Shown here: positions 44,538 through 57,000 of the stretch, one piece after another
How positions within the stretch are numbered: position 1 is the stretch's first letter
Layout: every line of letters starts with the position of its first letter
Assembly: GCA_958295665.1 (NCBI GenBank)
Contig: OY282560.1
Span: 267,879,315-267,943,314 of the forward strand
From: Tipula vernalis
Taxonomy: Eukaryota; Arthropoda; Insecta; Diptera; Tipulidae
Length of the DNA stretch: 64,000 bases
Direction: 5' to 3'
The notes under the pieces: model-generated
Told to the model about the DNA's origin: nothing
Databases searched by the model: none
The model's input: only the letters and a program-made list of their open reading frames with translations
Position numbers and translations under genes: made by a program

Positions 44538-45232
44538 TCATTCAATAATATTTACTGGTAACTTGGCCAGCCTGTGGATGGATCTTCTAACTGGTATTTT
44601 ATTATTGGCCATTTGCACCGTAACCACTCTTGTCTTGCCGTCTTGACCGGAATGAACTTCTATGATTCTACCAAGTGGCCAATTATTTGGTAATGTATTT
44701 GGCTCCGAAACTAGTACGACGTCGCCTTTCTCTATGTTTATTTGTTTCTCACTCCATTTATTTCTTCGTTGCAAAATGATTAAATATTCATGGTGCCACC
44801 TCTTCCAAAAATCATGAAACATTTTTCGTGCTAAATGCCATCTCCCCTTGATAGACTTATTGCTAAAGTCTGGATCATCTGGTACATCGACAAATGTTCT
44901 CCCGATCAAGAAATGCGCTGGAGTTATGGCATCAATATCATCTGAGCTATCCGATACCAATGGACGTGAGTTTAGTGTCGCTTCAATTTGGGTCATCAAC
45001 GTTTGAAACTCTTCCATGGTGAGAATGTGATCTCCGATCACTCGTTTCATATGGACCTTGGTTTGTTTAACAGCTGCCTCCCATAGGCCCCCCATATGAG
45101 GCGAATTTGGTGGGTTGAATCGCCAATCTATTTTAAATCTATTGAGATAAGATGCAATATTATTATTATTAGCCCTCATAAACGTGTATAGTGCCTTCAA
45201 AAAATTATTAGCTCCAACAAAGTTGGTACCAT
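44538..45232 (-). pseudogene. BEL/Pao integrase C-terminal half
   Basis: The frame starts at the block around the second catalytic Asp (GTNFVGANNFLKALYTFM), continues through HMGGLWEAAVKQTKVHMK with the catalytic Glu, the BEL-specific region (TPAHFLIGR, HDFWKRWHHEYL), and the C-terminal WPLGRIIEVHSGQDGKTR, ending near the 3' LTR. The rest of pol upstream is missing, and the sequence joins gag directly at about 45232. No stops are seen in this part. Confidence 0.9.
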
Positions 45233-46435
45233 TGTGTTGTTTGGATTGATTCCCGCTGCTTCATGCAGCATCGTATGATGACGACGTTGACATTTCAAGC
45301 ATCTAGCCCGACTATTACATGTATTTACTCGATGCGATGACCCTAAACAATTAAAACATCTTTTGATTTCCTTGACCTTATTGCTCCTCTCCTCTGGACT
45401 CATGGCTTTGAATTGTGGACAATCGACTAATCTATAGTGTTCTCCAGAACATATGGAACAACTGGTAGCTTGCGTAACATTTGTAGTTAAGGCATGTGAC
45501 TTTTGTATTGGTTTCTTATTCGTTAAATTGTCGGTACATTTTAATGACTCCAATGCGTCTGACCGCTTGCTGAGGAAATCGAGCAATTCGCTCAATTGTG
45601 GAAAATCCTTCTCTGCTGTATTTTGTGCCCATAGGGCCTTTGTTTCCGGATCTAGTTTGTTAACTAGTAGATGTACTAGCCACGGATCACGCGATTCAGC
45701 ATTTGCGCCTAAACCCTTTAGACCTCTGATTACTTCATCCGTTACATCAGCTAATTTACGAATACTGGTGGTATTGGATTGATGAAGATTTGGCTGACCT
45801 AAAAATAAATTCATGTAAGCACTAACACTGTGACGTTTACGATCGAACCTTTTACACAATTTATGAAATGCTTCTAAATAATTTGCATCGGTCACATTGA
45901 GATTGCGCACGAGCGCTAGAGCATCACCTTTCAAAAACGACTTAAGGTATTGAAATTTTTGGCATGGGGTGAAATTGTCCTTCTCATGTATAGTAGTGCA
46001 GTATATGTCATAAAATGACTGCCACTCTAAATAGTTCCCATCAAAGAATGGTATATTAATTTTCGGCAGCCTGATATCAACTGGCGATAATTGTGATTAT
46101 TTTGTAGTAGTTTCCAAGTTGGTATTATTCAATTGCACACTTTCAGCTAAACTTTTTTTACGACAGCAGCCGGTTACTTTTGTTAAAATAAGATAGTAAC
46201 TATCTTCTATTGAATCCATTATCGAAGGCTCTTCTGGGTTAATTTTAAATATGTCTCGTTCAACATTTGTCACTAAACTCAATAACTCGTTTGCACGATT
46301 CAGCTTTACTTCGATTTCATCCTGGTTGCTTGCCTCAATATTTTCAGCACAAGTTGTTGCGAATGTGCACAACTTTGTCAATGACGATCTATATGTACCT
46401 CGAATACGACGCAAGGCTTCTAAATCAGCGGCCAT
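45197..46435 (-). pseudogene. BEL/Pao gag, nearly full length with a break
   Basis: The ATG at 46435 begins the N-terminal helical region (MAADLEALRRIRGTYR). That frame stops at 46097. Sequence from 46096 to 45935 continues the gag core (FFDGNYLEW-like blocks) and the next long frame carries GLKGLGANAESRDPWLVHLL, then zinc-binding clusters (CSICSGEHYRLVDC, CFNCLGSSHRVNTC, CLKCQRRHHTMLH). The final residues run into the deleted pol junction. Gag would form the particle that packages the element RNA. It shares clear similarity with the gag fragment at 52835-53590. Confidence 0.88.
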
Positions 46436-46739
46436 TTTAGAAATAACACACGACCAAAATAATTACCACGCTTGTTTGATATATGTATATGTACACTATA
46501 CTCGGTTTTTACACGAATTTGATTAAACTAGGCTAATAATTGCACTCTCAAATAGAAACAAGATATATTTACCACGTGTTGGCCCCAAAAGATGAACAGC
46601 TCTGTTTTCGCTATGTTGCAACGATGGCGATAACCTCAAAATTGCAATGGAATATGCACGCGATACTCTGGATACTTATATACTTGGTACGGCTATGCTC
46701 GCAATCGAGATTTAATATTTTTGTTGTAGAATTAATCTA

Positions 46740-46756
46740 TCCGGCTCGAAGGACCT
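46740..46756 (-). promoter_or_regulatory. Primer-binding site of the BEL element
   Basis: Directly inside the 5' LTR the minus strand reads GGTCCTTCGAGCCGGA. From memory this is complementary to the 3' end of a fly tyrosine tRNA including CCA. Its location one base from the LTR is right for minus-strand priming. Confidence 0.6.
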
Positions 46757-47359
46757 TGTTAATTTTAGGAATTCAACAATATTATTTTTATTTCCGGATG
46801 GATTAAAATGTTCTGATTATGACAATAAAAATAATTTAATGTTTTATAAATTTATTTGTATCAGTAGAAAACCACTGATTTGTACAATGACTGATTTTGG
46901 AATGTAAGAATTTTACAATAAAATTTATGTACAAAAAAAATATGCAAATAGTAAGTGACATCTATTAATAAATAGTTTAACTAATATTACAAAAGTGGTT
47001 ACACTTCAAATAATTTTAGTACAAAATCATAAATTATTGGAACGTGTCACCGCACACCTACTATAATATTTTATCCTCTTGTATAAAAAATGGCAAAATG
47101 TCAAAATAAAGTAAACAAACTAGCTAATTTGTTGATGGTAAGTTAAATTGGCTCGATATAAAACAAGTTTTAAATTACTATACCATATGCATTAAAATTT
47201 ATACTTTTCAGATATCAGAATATAAGAAAAATAAACGACTGATGGACACAAATATTATCAGATAAGTACAAATTTCAATTACATTTTCAACAAATGGTTC
47301 TTTGTGTATTTTCTTTTAATTACAGCTGCTCGACGATAATTCCAGTGACGTCTTCAACA
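46757..47359 (-). repeat. 5' LTR of the BEL element
   Basis: This matches 43912-44514 at all but about three positions, including one C/A in an A run, one G/A and one T/C near the end. Confidence 0.95.
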
Positions 47360-47712
47360 GTCTGTCTGTATTCAGTTGATTTTTCGGCATTTTTTATAGA
47401 CCAATATATTAATTGTTCATGGCAATCCCAATATTTTCGATTTGGTAAATCAGAAAAATACAGAGGCCAATCGCTCATAACATATCTACTGGAAAAAAGT
47501 AGAAATACCTTCCCCCCACCCCGTAATTTTGGCTGAAGGTCCAAAGAGTTGTACCAATGTATTACTCTGCAAAAGATTGGCCTCTGTATTTTTCTGATTT
47601 ACCAAATCGAAAATATTGGGATTGCCATGAACAATTAATATATTTGTCTATAAAAAAATGCCGAAAAATCAACTGATTACAGACAGACAAATTAAAATTC
47701 TTAATAAATATT

Positions 47713-48018
47713 CGTGTAGGCATAATACACACACAAATGAGGTTTCTCCATGGGTTTTTGATATTTGATGTAGTGAACAATAATTCGCTATGTCAGTACG
47801 TTCTGGCCAGATACTTAATGTAAGTGGCTAAAGTGGAATTTTTTGTAGTTTGGTTGTAGCTACCTGATGAGTAGATCAACTTTTCAGTACGAAACCAAAC
47901 TACCAACACAAAGAACTCATGGAGGGTTCTCATTTTTGCAGAGTAATACTTTGGTATAACTGGAACTATGGATCTTATAAACAATTTGTAAATTAATAAT
48001 TTATTGGAATAGTCAAGA
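47713..48018. other. Spacer with a weak inverted repeat
   Basis: TGCAGAGTAATACTTTGG near 47938 resembles the reverse complement of 47550-47575 inside the MITE, hinting at another small inverted structure. No gene is seen. Confidence 0.4.
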
Positions 48019-48019
48019 A

Positions 48020-48660
48020 CACTAATTGCTGCAGAGAAGCGGATGTAGCTTATGAAAGGCCATCGCAGACCGTCTACGTATTTCGTTTATGTGGGAACCG
48101 AAACTCAAGTTTTTATTTAAATTGACACCAAGGTATCTCGCCTTGTCCACAATTTCGACTGTCTGATCGTCAATCGTTATCGGAATTGCATTCTTAAACT
48201 TGTTACGATGCCTATGAGTAACTAATAGCTGAGTTTTCACAGCATTTATGGTAATGTTCCAATCACGAAAATACTCCGTCAGTGAGTAAAGATACTTTTG
48301 TATTCTGAACGAACATTGGTAGGCATTGTAATTTGAACAGGAAACAGTGGTGTCGTCGGCATACACCTGGACCCATGTGTCTTAAGAAGTGGGAGTTGGA
48401 ATGTCGTTTGTAAAAATTACGTATAGCAGTCGGCCTAGTACAGCGCCCTGAGGGACACCAGCAAATATTTTTTTAGTCTCAGAGATAAAACTGTTGTTAA
48501 TACTGACATAAAATTACCGGTTTTGTAAATAAGCTCTAATCAGAGCGACCAATACCGAACAAACTCCTCCTCAGATTAATTTAGCTAACAAACCAATGTG
48601 CCACATAGAATCAAAAGCCTTTCTAATGTCCAGCAGGGCAATTGCGAATGTTTTACGACC
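48020..48660 (-). pseudogene. jockey-like LINE reverse transcriptase fragment
   Basis: Antisense blocks in RT order: FAIALLDIRKAF near 48640, FAGVPQGAVLG near 48450, the catalytic YADDTTVSCSNYNAY near 48355, then the thumb (WNITINAVKTQLLV, KARYLGVNLNKNLSFGSHI) to 48022. There is at least one stop and one frameshift before the catalytic block. It abuts the gypsy-type protease at about 48660. Confidence 0.8.
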
Positions 48661-50161
48661 TAATAAAGGATAGTTTTTTGTTAATATTGTCACGCCCAGA
48701 CTGCCGAATCGCATCGTGAATATTGACATTGATGTAATTTGGATTGTTAAAAGCTTTCCAAAAGTCTATTACCAAGTAGAGCTTTTCTTGAAGAGTAGGA
48801 AAAATGTGAATTCTCATAAATTTTTCAAAATTATTGTATTCTACCAAAGCATAGATATGACCAATAACTCTCTCTGATTTACCAGATGCTGTGTTAACAG
48901 TCACAGGCATATAATGAACATTATACCTTGGATCCTTTAGAAACATTTCAGTTCCAGACCCTAACGCCGTAATTGTTGCACCACTGTCAAGTAACCTACA
49001 ATAAGGTTTGCCCATCAATTGTTATGTTAGCGTGCGGTCGTGGATCTACCGTGTCATAAGAAAGACTAGAAAAACTTGTTTCCGAGATAATATTACGTAA
49101 AATGGTTTTATTTTGCCAATACAGGCGTGAACGATTTCGACATTTCATACTAAAGGTTTGAATGGTCTGGTCTGAACAATGAACAATTTTTGATTCACAA
49201 TTTGAATCGATAATTGGACCAGTTAGGTGGTACTTGTTTGGGTCTATTTCTTCAACAGAACTAGAGGGCGAGAGTTTAGCTCGGGATCGGTATTCGACGC
49301 TTGGTCCTCCATATTGGTTCTGGGAGTCATCGAACCACGAGGTGTCGTATTCCCAGGGCTTCAATACCTCGACGATTGGTTTCCCGGACAATTGAAACAG
49401 TTGCGCATAAATATCCCTGACCGACCGCATCCAAAACAAAATCTATGGGTAATATCCAGAACACAATTTTTATAGGTTTGCCCTATATCAGCGCAATTCC
49501 AACATACGAGCAAATTGCTTTCTTGAGAATTGCGAGAAATGTTAGGCAGTGGTTGAGAAATAAGTATTATCACACGTAAATTCGTGAATAGTTCTGCGGG
49601 AGCACATTGCTTCTGCATCATATCCAGTCCGTTTCGACGTATCTTCTATTGCCAGACATCTACGTACTAGTTCTGAAATTGAATCAATTGTTCTATCAGC
49701 CAGTGCCACTTGCAAACCAATCCTCATGTTCGACGCAAAAGGTGTAATAAATCGTCATTATAAAAATGACGAAAGGATTTTTTTAGTCGCTGTTTCCTGG
49801 ACTCTATAGATCGTCTGATATCATAATCATATTTCCGATCTTGAAATCGTTCCAAGAAATCGCGTTCTAGTTGATGCCACTTTAGGTTAGCGTTTCTTTC
49901 GAAATGGCACCAGTACCAATTGGATGCTGCACCAGTTAACAGGACTCCAATTTCATCTACCAATTCCACTGGTGAAACTTCATAAGTCATAGCGTAATGT
50001 TTGACGCGAAATAGAAAACGTTCTACTGACAAATCCTCTGGCGCTCCGCTAAAGGAAATTTTCCACTGGCCTAGGTGGTTAGCCTTAGAAGGTAGGGGTT
50101 TGACCGGTTGAGGCTTCGAACGACCAGCTTTAGACGTCACAGTAGCAGAAGAGTGAGCCAA
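48661..50161 (-). pseudogene. gypsy-type gag and protease fragment
   Basis: From high to low coordinate: a gag core (WKISFSGAPEDLSVERFLFR, GAASNWYWCHF), a second frame (IGLQVALADRTIDSISELVRRC), then two zinc knuckles in which the usual histidine is replaced (CWNCADIGQTYKNC, CFGCGRSGIFMRNC), and an aspartic protease (YCRLLDSGATITALG) with an intact DSG-type active site near 48995. Frameshifts separate the parts. No reverse transcriptase of this element follows; the LINE fragment takes its place. Confidence 0.8.
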
Positions 50162-50329
50162 GTTTTCCCTAATAATTGGGTCATCATCGTCATATTCATC
50201 TGGTTTGATGTTAAGTTACATAACAGAAAGTACAGTGGGTACAACAAGTATTCGTTGAGACAAGTAACATACTTATGCCGGATGTTACAAACACAATTAA
50301 TAACACATTAATAACATTAATTGTTTGTG

Positions 50330-50830
50330 GATCGTTGGCATAGAGTTTTGCCTTCAAATAGCTCCAAAAAAAAAATATAGAGGTGTTAGGTCGCTAGATC
50401 TAGGCGGCCAATTAATGTTCCCTCTTCAAGAAATTATTCGATTACCAAAGCGTTCGCTCAACATATCAATTGTTTCTGTTGCTGTATGACATGTGGCACC
50501 GTCCTACTGAATCACATATTCTGGACATACATAGTTTTCAATTCGTCAAACAAAAAATTCATGATCAACCCCAGCTTCGTTTTCACAAAAACACGATCCG
50601 ATTATTCCACCAGCCCAAAAATCACACCAGACAATTATTTTCTGCATGCATCGGTTTTCCCATTATTTCTCGTGAATTACCTCACCGTAGATTCGACAAT
50701 TTTGTTTTTGTTTACAAATCCACCCAGTTCAAAATTTGCTTCGTCGCTAAAGATGACTTTGTTAAAAAAATTCGTGCTTTGAAATTTTTTTGTATGACCA
50801 ACAGGGTTGCCACTTTTACATAGAAAATAC
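50330..50830 (-). pseudogene. mariner-superfamily transposase fragment
   Basis: Antisense frames with stops read FFNKVIFSDEANFELGGFVN (first Asp), a VWCGFWAGGIIG-like block out of frame, a degraded FQQDGATAHT-like block near 50510, and near 50400 a degraded WPPRSCDLTPLDYFLWG block. The order fits one transposase. Only this C-terminal two-thirds is seen. Confidence 0.65.
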
Positions 50831-51039
50831 GGAGTAGATGCGGTTTAAAAGTGGAGTAAATTAACTTTTTTTGGAGTAAATCCTGCGTTAGTAAAACACA
50901 TGCTCTTAATAAATTTATAAATAAATAATAGATTTTAATATAAATAATTCAATTTATTTTATTATATAAAAAATCTAAGTGTAATATGTTACACGAAAGG
51001 AACATCAATTTTAGAGTATTGCGTTGAGTATTATTTCAG

Positions 51040-52640
51040 TTGATATTTTCCATCGAAATACTTGAATTTATCTGAAAATTTTAGAAGTTCTGGTGCATCA
51101 CCTGGTTCCCAACATGCTTTGTCTGGTTTCAATAGTTCCTTAGCAAACATAAGATTCTCGACAGTTGTCGTATTAGGTTGGTTCTTAAGTTGGTTTAAAT
51201 TATATTTAGTTTTGAGAACTTCCGTTCTGCTGAAAAAGTACTATGAGGTAGGCAACATGTAGTGTTAGCATGTATTTTGAAATATCGTTAAAAATAGGCT
51301 CTTCCAAGGCATCCCTGTAAAATTTCATTTCAATCCAGATTTTGGTGACATCCCCCGAAAATTTTGCCGCAATCTCAAAATTGCCAAAAAAATCTGCGAA
51401 ATTAATGGCATGATGGACGGAAAGCTTCCTGTTACGATCTCGTTAATATTTAAATATTTCAATAATTTTAATTTTTCGTCATTAAAAACAAATTTGTTTA
51501 ATTTGGGCCGCAATTTCAATATAAAATAATATTAATGTTAATTTGGGCGCTTCGACATTTTGTTCTTCCAATCTTTCTGAAATTATAAAATTTTCAAACC
51601 TAATCCCAAAATTCTGGATCTTTAGTATTTATTTGTGTCAAATTTTTAATACTTTGGTTTTATAAAATTTTTAAGGATTTCTATATAAAGTGTATATTTC
51701 TGACTATAGAGTACATGAATTTGTGCATGTTGTATTTCATTTACTAGTTTTAATATACTATATAAGACATAAATAAGAGATAACATTTGTTTAATCGATC
51801 CGTGAGAAACTCATAAATTTCAGCTGCGTTTGAGCTGTGAAGCTCCTCAAAATCATATAAACGAAAATAATGCTTCAAGGGGGTCCACTGCTCTAACAAT
51901 CTATTGGCGACATTACCTTAAGATTTTATGATTTTTAACATCAAAGTAAAATTCGCGAAGTGATCCGATGCGTTTTGGACTATGCGCAAAATAATTGAAA
52001 ATATTTTTTAGGCTTTTTTCTATGGAATTTGGCAACTTTTTGCATTCGGCCGATGCACATAAATGCAAAGAATAGCACGTACATCGGAGGAAAAACGAAT
52101 TTTTGTTGATTTTATAAAATTTGGCAACTACTACATTTAAGTGACCAGTCATTACTGCGGCATTATCGACTGCTAGGCGAATAACATTCAACATTGGAAT
52201 ATTGCTACCTTTAAAATTGAACTCAATTTCATTAAATATTTGTTGGGCTGTGGAAGCAATCAGTTCAATTAACCCCAGAAAACAGCCAATCCCATTATTT
52301 TTATGTGTATCAAAAAATCGTGCGACCATCGGCCGTTTCATCCATCATTAGAGAAAATTTTGTGTTTTGCAGTTTTCTTTCAATTTGCTGTTTAGAAAAC
52401 GCTCCGACTACTTGATTAACCATCGCCGTACACTTGGTTCGCCCAAATTTTAAATCTTTAGCCAATTGAGAATCGTGGAATTTGTAAAACTGGTAAGTCG
52501 TACTGCACACAGTACATTACGCAACCAAACTCAGGTGCCTTTTTGCGATGACTGGTTAAATTATCAACAGATTGAAAGCTCTGTTCAATGGATGCTGTTA
52601 CATTTTTAATTTGCAGATTTGTTAAATGACATTTGCTACT
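51040..52640 (-). pseudogene. hAT-type transposase remnant
   Basis: At 52510-52310 the sequence reads LKFGRTKCTAMVNQVVGAF and KFSLMMDETAD, the conserved N-terminal core of a hAT group common in insects. The next frame (52341-51913) continues RFFDTHKN, MLNVIRLAVDNAAVMTGHLN, FFLRCTCYSLHLCASAECKKLP and HKILR. A last piece at 51519-51325 (LLKYLNINEIVTGSFPSI) fits the C-terminal dimerisation region. Frameshifts and stops occur throughout. Terminal repeats were not found. Confidence 0.75.
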
Positions 52641-52659
52641 TGTTTGATGTCTTCTTATA

Positions 52660-52816
52660 CCCTAGATAGACTGTGGTTTAATAAATCCGATTTAGCTAAA
52701 CTAGTTTAAGTATTCTATGCAAAAGCAAAGGGATTAGCTAAATCGAGGTTGACACACTGCGACTAATCTCGAAAAAATCACTAAATCGGTTTTATTAAAT
52801 CGCAGTGTGTCTAGAG
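52660..52816. mobile_element. Short MITE, TA target duplication
   Basis: This is a 157-bp element. The left end CCCTAGATAGACTGTGGTTT matches the reverse complement of the right end (CTCTAGACACACTGCGATTT) over about 36 bases, with TA on both sides. It sits at the boundary of the hAT remnant and the BEL gag fragment. Confidence 0.7.
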
Positions 52817-52834
52817 TATTAGATGGGTTTTATT

Positions 52835-53635
52835 GTTCACTAAAACTTTAAAGCACATATTACAAAATATTAGAAAACTGACGGATGCATTAGATGAGTC
52901 AATTAGAGGACTCAAAGCACTAGGCTCAAATGCTGAAAAAAGGGATCCTTGGCTGATATACATAGCAATAAATAAGCTAGACAGTGAAACCAGATTTCTT
53001 TGGGCGCAAGAGACAGTGGAGAAGGAATTCCCGACTTTTGAGGACTTGCTTACATTCATTGGTAAGCGAATAGACATGATTGCCTCATTAAAGGGCTATA
53101 CCAAGAAGATCCAATCAAGCCGAACGCCAACAACACGAGCATACGCTGTCGACACATCCTCAGGAACATCAGGAGCAACTTATCCGATTTGTAAACAAGA
53201 TGGACACCGGATTTACGATTGTGATCTATCTAAAGGAATGTCCGCGGATGAAAGGTCAGAGGCAATAAAAGGTAACAATAGACACTTTAATTGTTTAAAT
53301 GGGAACCATATAGTTCACGATTGCAGATCACGAGACCAACAGTGTTACAGAAAACATCATACATCGTTGCATGGTACAGCAGAGCAAAACTCAACCAGGA
53401 ATGACCATCGTTCGAGTGAACAAGTACATGAAGCTATCATATCAACACACGAAGAAAATGGTGAAAACAGAATTATTCAAACGCAAGCACTTACCACAAA
53501 GCCCGCTATCTCGCAAACCATACTTCCGACAATTCCATACTTACGGAGCGCTATTGGACTCCGCATCCCAGGCATTCTTTGTGTCTGAAACATGTACGAA
53601 CGAACTAAGGCTCAATCGAAATGGCGGTTTCCATT
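52835..53635 (+). pseudogene. BEL/Pao gag and start of protease, fragment
   Basis: The frame (no ATG start; truncated at its left edge by the MITE) reads LTDALDESIRGLKALGSNAE, RDPWLIYIAINKLDSETRFL and then cysteine-rich zinc-binding clusters (YPICKQDGHRIYDC, HFNCLNGNHIVHDC, CYRKHHTSLH). One cysteine of the first cluster is replaced by proline. After a frameshift near 53540, LLDSASQAFFVSE matches the BEL protease motif with Gly changed to Ala. It is similar to the gag of the BEL element at 43912-47359 but clearly diverged. Confidence 0.85.
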
Positions 53636-53879
53636 ATAGTGCTTTGCTTTATACATTACTTTATGTTGTGCTAATATTTTATATTTTAACAATAATTTAA
53701 AATTTCACCGAATCAGTAACAATTCGCACAATTCGTAAGTGCTACAAATTTTGTAAAACCGACAAAACAGAATCAATCAAATTTAACTCAACAATTTGGC
53801 AATATTAGTGTAACGAAATGCAATGGAGTTTGGTCCGCAATTCAAAACAAAATTTAGACAAGAAACCAAACTCCAAGGT

Positions 53880-54020
53880 ATGTCAGTTATCAGATTATCC
53901 ACGTCATTTTATTGTCTCTGGGCGGTCATTTTGCCGGCTAAAGCTCAGGGAAAGGCATGGGTTTTCCAGAGACATGACGCGGATCTAGTTGGACCGCAGT
54001 ATATTGAATGTACGAGTATG
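53880..54020 (+). CDS. Possible first exon of an unknown secreted protein
   Basis: From an ATG at 53880 the frame encodes a hydrophobic segment ending in small residues (FYCLWAVILPAKAQG), which looks like a signal peptide with cleavage near residue 23-24, followed by KAWVFQRHDADLVGPQYIEC. Base composition is richer in G and C than the flanks, as expected for an exon, and GTACGAGT near 54015 could be a donor site. The frame then runs into low-complexity AT-rich sequence that looks intronic. I do not recognise the protein. It could be a host gene exon or part of an element gene. Confidence 0.3.
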
Positions 54021-57000
54021 TATTTAATATCGATGTACATAAAGGTTTTTATTTTTTTATATATAAATTGTAATTATGTACATTATTTGTATTATATATA
54101 TTGTTCAAATGAAGTCCATTATTTGAAATACAAATTGACTAAGGATTTATCAATGGAACTTTATGATGGTTATTTAAAAATTTTTTTGCTTCATTATTCT
54201 ATTTAGTCACTATCACTCGAATGGTAAAATTTTGACCATAACGGTTCGACAAAAAACCGCAATCAACAAAAAAAATAAGAATAAACGTCTCGAATATTTT
54301 CTTTATTGGCACAGAATCACACACTTGCTAATTGAGATTTTTCTCACTTGTTCTATAGATTATAACGTTCCACTGGCACTGAATAATTCAAAGTTTTTTC
54401 TTTTTTCAAGATTTAGAATTACGTAACTGTGTTTTTTTTTCACTACCACACCACAATCAGTTAATCGTTCGATGCTATAACGTTTTATACACTTGTGATT
54501 GGCACTAACTGGTCTGAATCACTTATAAAAAAAACTCACAGTTCATTTGATTTTTATATACGACCGTTTTTTTTTCTGTTCATATGATTTATATCACCAG
54601 AATCAAAATTTATTAACTTAATACTATGTTAATGCATTAATTTTATATCACCAAAACTATTTATCGAATTACTAACTAAGAACAACAAAAAAAAAAAATA
54701 ATGATAATCGAATCACTTATTCATAAAAACCATCATGATCGATCGATTAATATAAATTTTCTGTTTTTTTTTTTTATTTTTTTGCTTAATTTATGATTTG
54801 GGCACTGTTTTCAAAATATATCACTAGAATGATCACCTCTCATCAAAAAAAAAAATTCCCGACCCTTCTTTTCTTCTTCTTGGACGTCGGCGGGTGCATT
54901 CGATCAACCAAAAACTCAATTTGGATATTTTTTTTTTTTTTTAAATTAGAAAAGTCCCTTTGTTGGAACGGCGAAAAGCAAATTGGTTTTCTCGTCGTTA
55001 CATTAGTTTAGGTAACGTATGGCAATAAACTTCTAATGGATATACTCGTTTAACTGAGACATTTTTCATTTAGTATAAATAAAAAATATTCAAGTCAAAA
55101 TTAAACGGGGTCAATCCGGCTGATACGATAAAAGAATGAATATTGGCTGCGATACTACACGACATATCATGCTGGCTGATGTTGCACCAAACTCTCATCG
55201 GAACTGGCCATCCGCAAGTAAGTTTTAGAACTGATCGGATTGGATCTAAAATTGTTAATCGTATTATTTATTTTTAAGCGTTTTGTGGAATAATAAACTG
55301 GCAAAAAAGGCCGTCGGAGGCTACATCTAAATACACTCGACCCAAATATTCGTGAAGCATTGCTAGCAAATCCCGAATTTAAGGAACATTAAGGAAAAAA
55401 TTAACGATTCTAGAAATTACTGCATCAAATCCCACATTTAGTCAGTATCGTATTCAAATGTATATTCCTGGTTGGCCACAATAAATAGCCCATAACCCAA
55501 TGAAAACCCATTGTTAGTTTGTTAGTTAACAAAAAAACAAACATACATATATGTACATATTCCCTTTATTCACCGGTCATGATTCAATTAATACCAGTTT
55601 AGCTCTTAATATGTAAACAAATGATCATTTTTTTTTTTTTTTTGACGACACACAACTCTAGTATTAAAAGAGACGTATAAATTACTACAAATAAAAAAAC
55701 GAAAAATAAAAAAAACTCAAAAATGTTTCATTCGCTTGTTCTCTATTTATTTATAAATACGTGGTGGAATTGTATGACGTCACGAACACATGACTCGAAA
55801 GATCGAGCTAACCTTGTTTGAACAATGCTCACCGGTGTTCCAGCCATAATAACATTAAAATACGAACATTTTTCTGAATACATATTTTTTACCGTGCTCA
55901 AAACAATCTCGCATTAGGTATTTTCTACACCCAACTAATTTGAATTTTTATTTATTCGACACGAGACGTCTCTATGAAATCTACTATAGTTTTTGGTAAC
56001 AGTTTGGTTTCTTTCAAAATAAACTTTACTCTTGATAATCAAATAATTATTAAAGTATCCAAATTATAAATTTGGCCATTTTCTATGTATCTAGTAGATA
56101 TTTCGGTTTGTAAGTTGGAATTAAATTGAACTTAATTTTGAAAACAAATCAAAAGGTTTGATAAACTAATCTTGTTATTAAAAAATAAAATATTAATAAT
56201 CTTATCCATCCTAAGTAGGTTAAAAATTAATTAGGCCTAATTAATCCAAAATATAAAACGAAAAACCCGTTCTAATTAAAAACCAATTAAAGTTTTCTAG
56301 TTTTTATATATGAACATAGATATACATATGGTACATACAATTAATTTAATTAATTAAGTTATAATTATAGGTATAATCTGTTCTGTTATGAAATCTAATT
56401 ATACTTCAACTATCGAATATTCACATACAAATTTTGCACCTAATGTTTACATAAAATTCTAATCGAATTTTAATTTGTACTTACATTTTAGATTGTGGAG
56501 TACACAAAAATAGAGCTTGCGCTAAAATCACGTGCACCTAAATAGTGTATCACACATCAGAGAGGATTTCAAATAATACATGAAGTAATGAATCATTCAG
56601 AGCAATGAATGTGTATACTGTCTACGTGTGTTACTTTAAAAAACATTAATTATATACTTTCAGATATCTGTCTACAGTACATACATAATATATAACACTA
56701 TACCAGTAATAATTTAGAATTATAATGTATCATTGTTGTTGACTTTTGCGTGTGTCATCTATTTAATCCGAAATCATATCAAACATACATGCAGTAGTAA
56801 ACAAAGTTAAATAAATGTTTTTCTAGAAATACATTATAACAAACAACAAATAAATCAAATCAGGAGATATAAAAGAGGAAATACTGTACGTATTTATATG
56901 GTTAATGAAGGTGTGTAAAATGAACAGAATATCCGTTAGCACGAGTGGAATATCACGATGGATTCGATCATTTATGCCGTATGCGAATTCCATTTTATTA

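Larger units (their letters stand above)
43912..47359 (-). mobile_element. BEL/Pao element, young, internally deleted
   Basis: Two 603-bp LTRs start TGTTAATTTTAGG and end CTTCAACA. The 5-bp target duplication GTCTG flanks the element (43907-43911 and 47360-47364), the size expected for BEL/Pao. By eye the LTRs differ at three positions, so insertion was recent. Inside are gag and the C-terminal half of integrase only; protease, reverse transcriptase and RNase H are deleted. It could move only with proteins from another copy. Confidence 0.95.
43885..47712. mobile_element. Palindromic MITE, copy 1, split by a BEL element
   Basis: The right arm (47575-47712) is the reverse complement of a left arm that is now in two pieces: 43885-43911, and 47365 to about 47485. 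Shared motifs include TTAAGAATTTTAATTTGTCT at the outer end and TTGATTTTTCGGCATTTTTT further in. The outer piece lies on the far side of the BEL element, which shows that the BEL element inserted into the MITE. A second copy is at 59206-59408. Confidence 0.85.

Noticed and set aside
55100..55460. Intron-like segment with flanking coding-like patches
   Set aside because: All three frames carry stops near the proposed junctions and no protein motif is recognisable.
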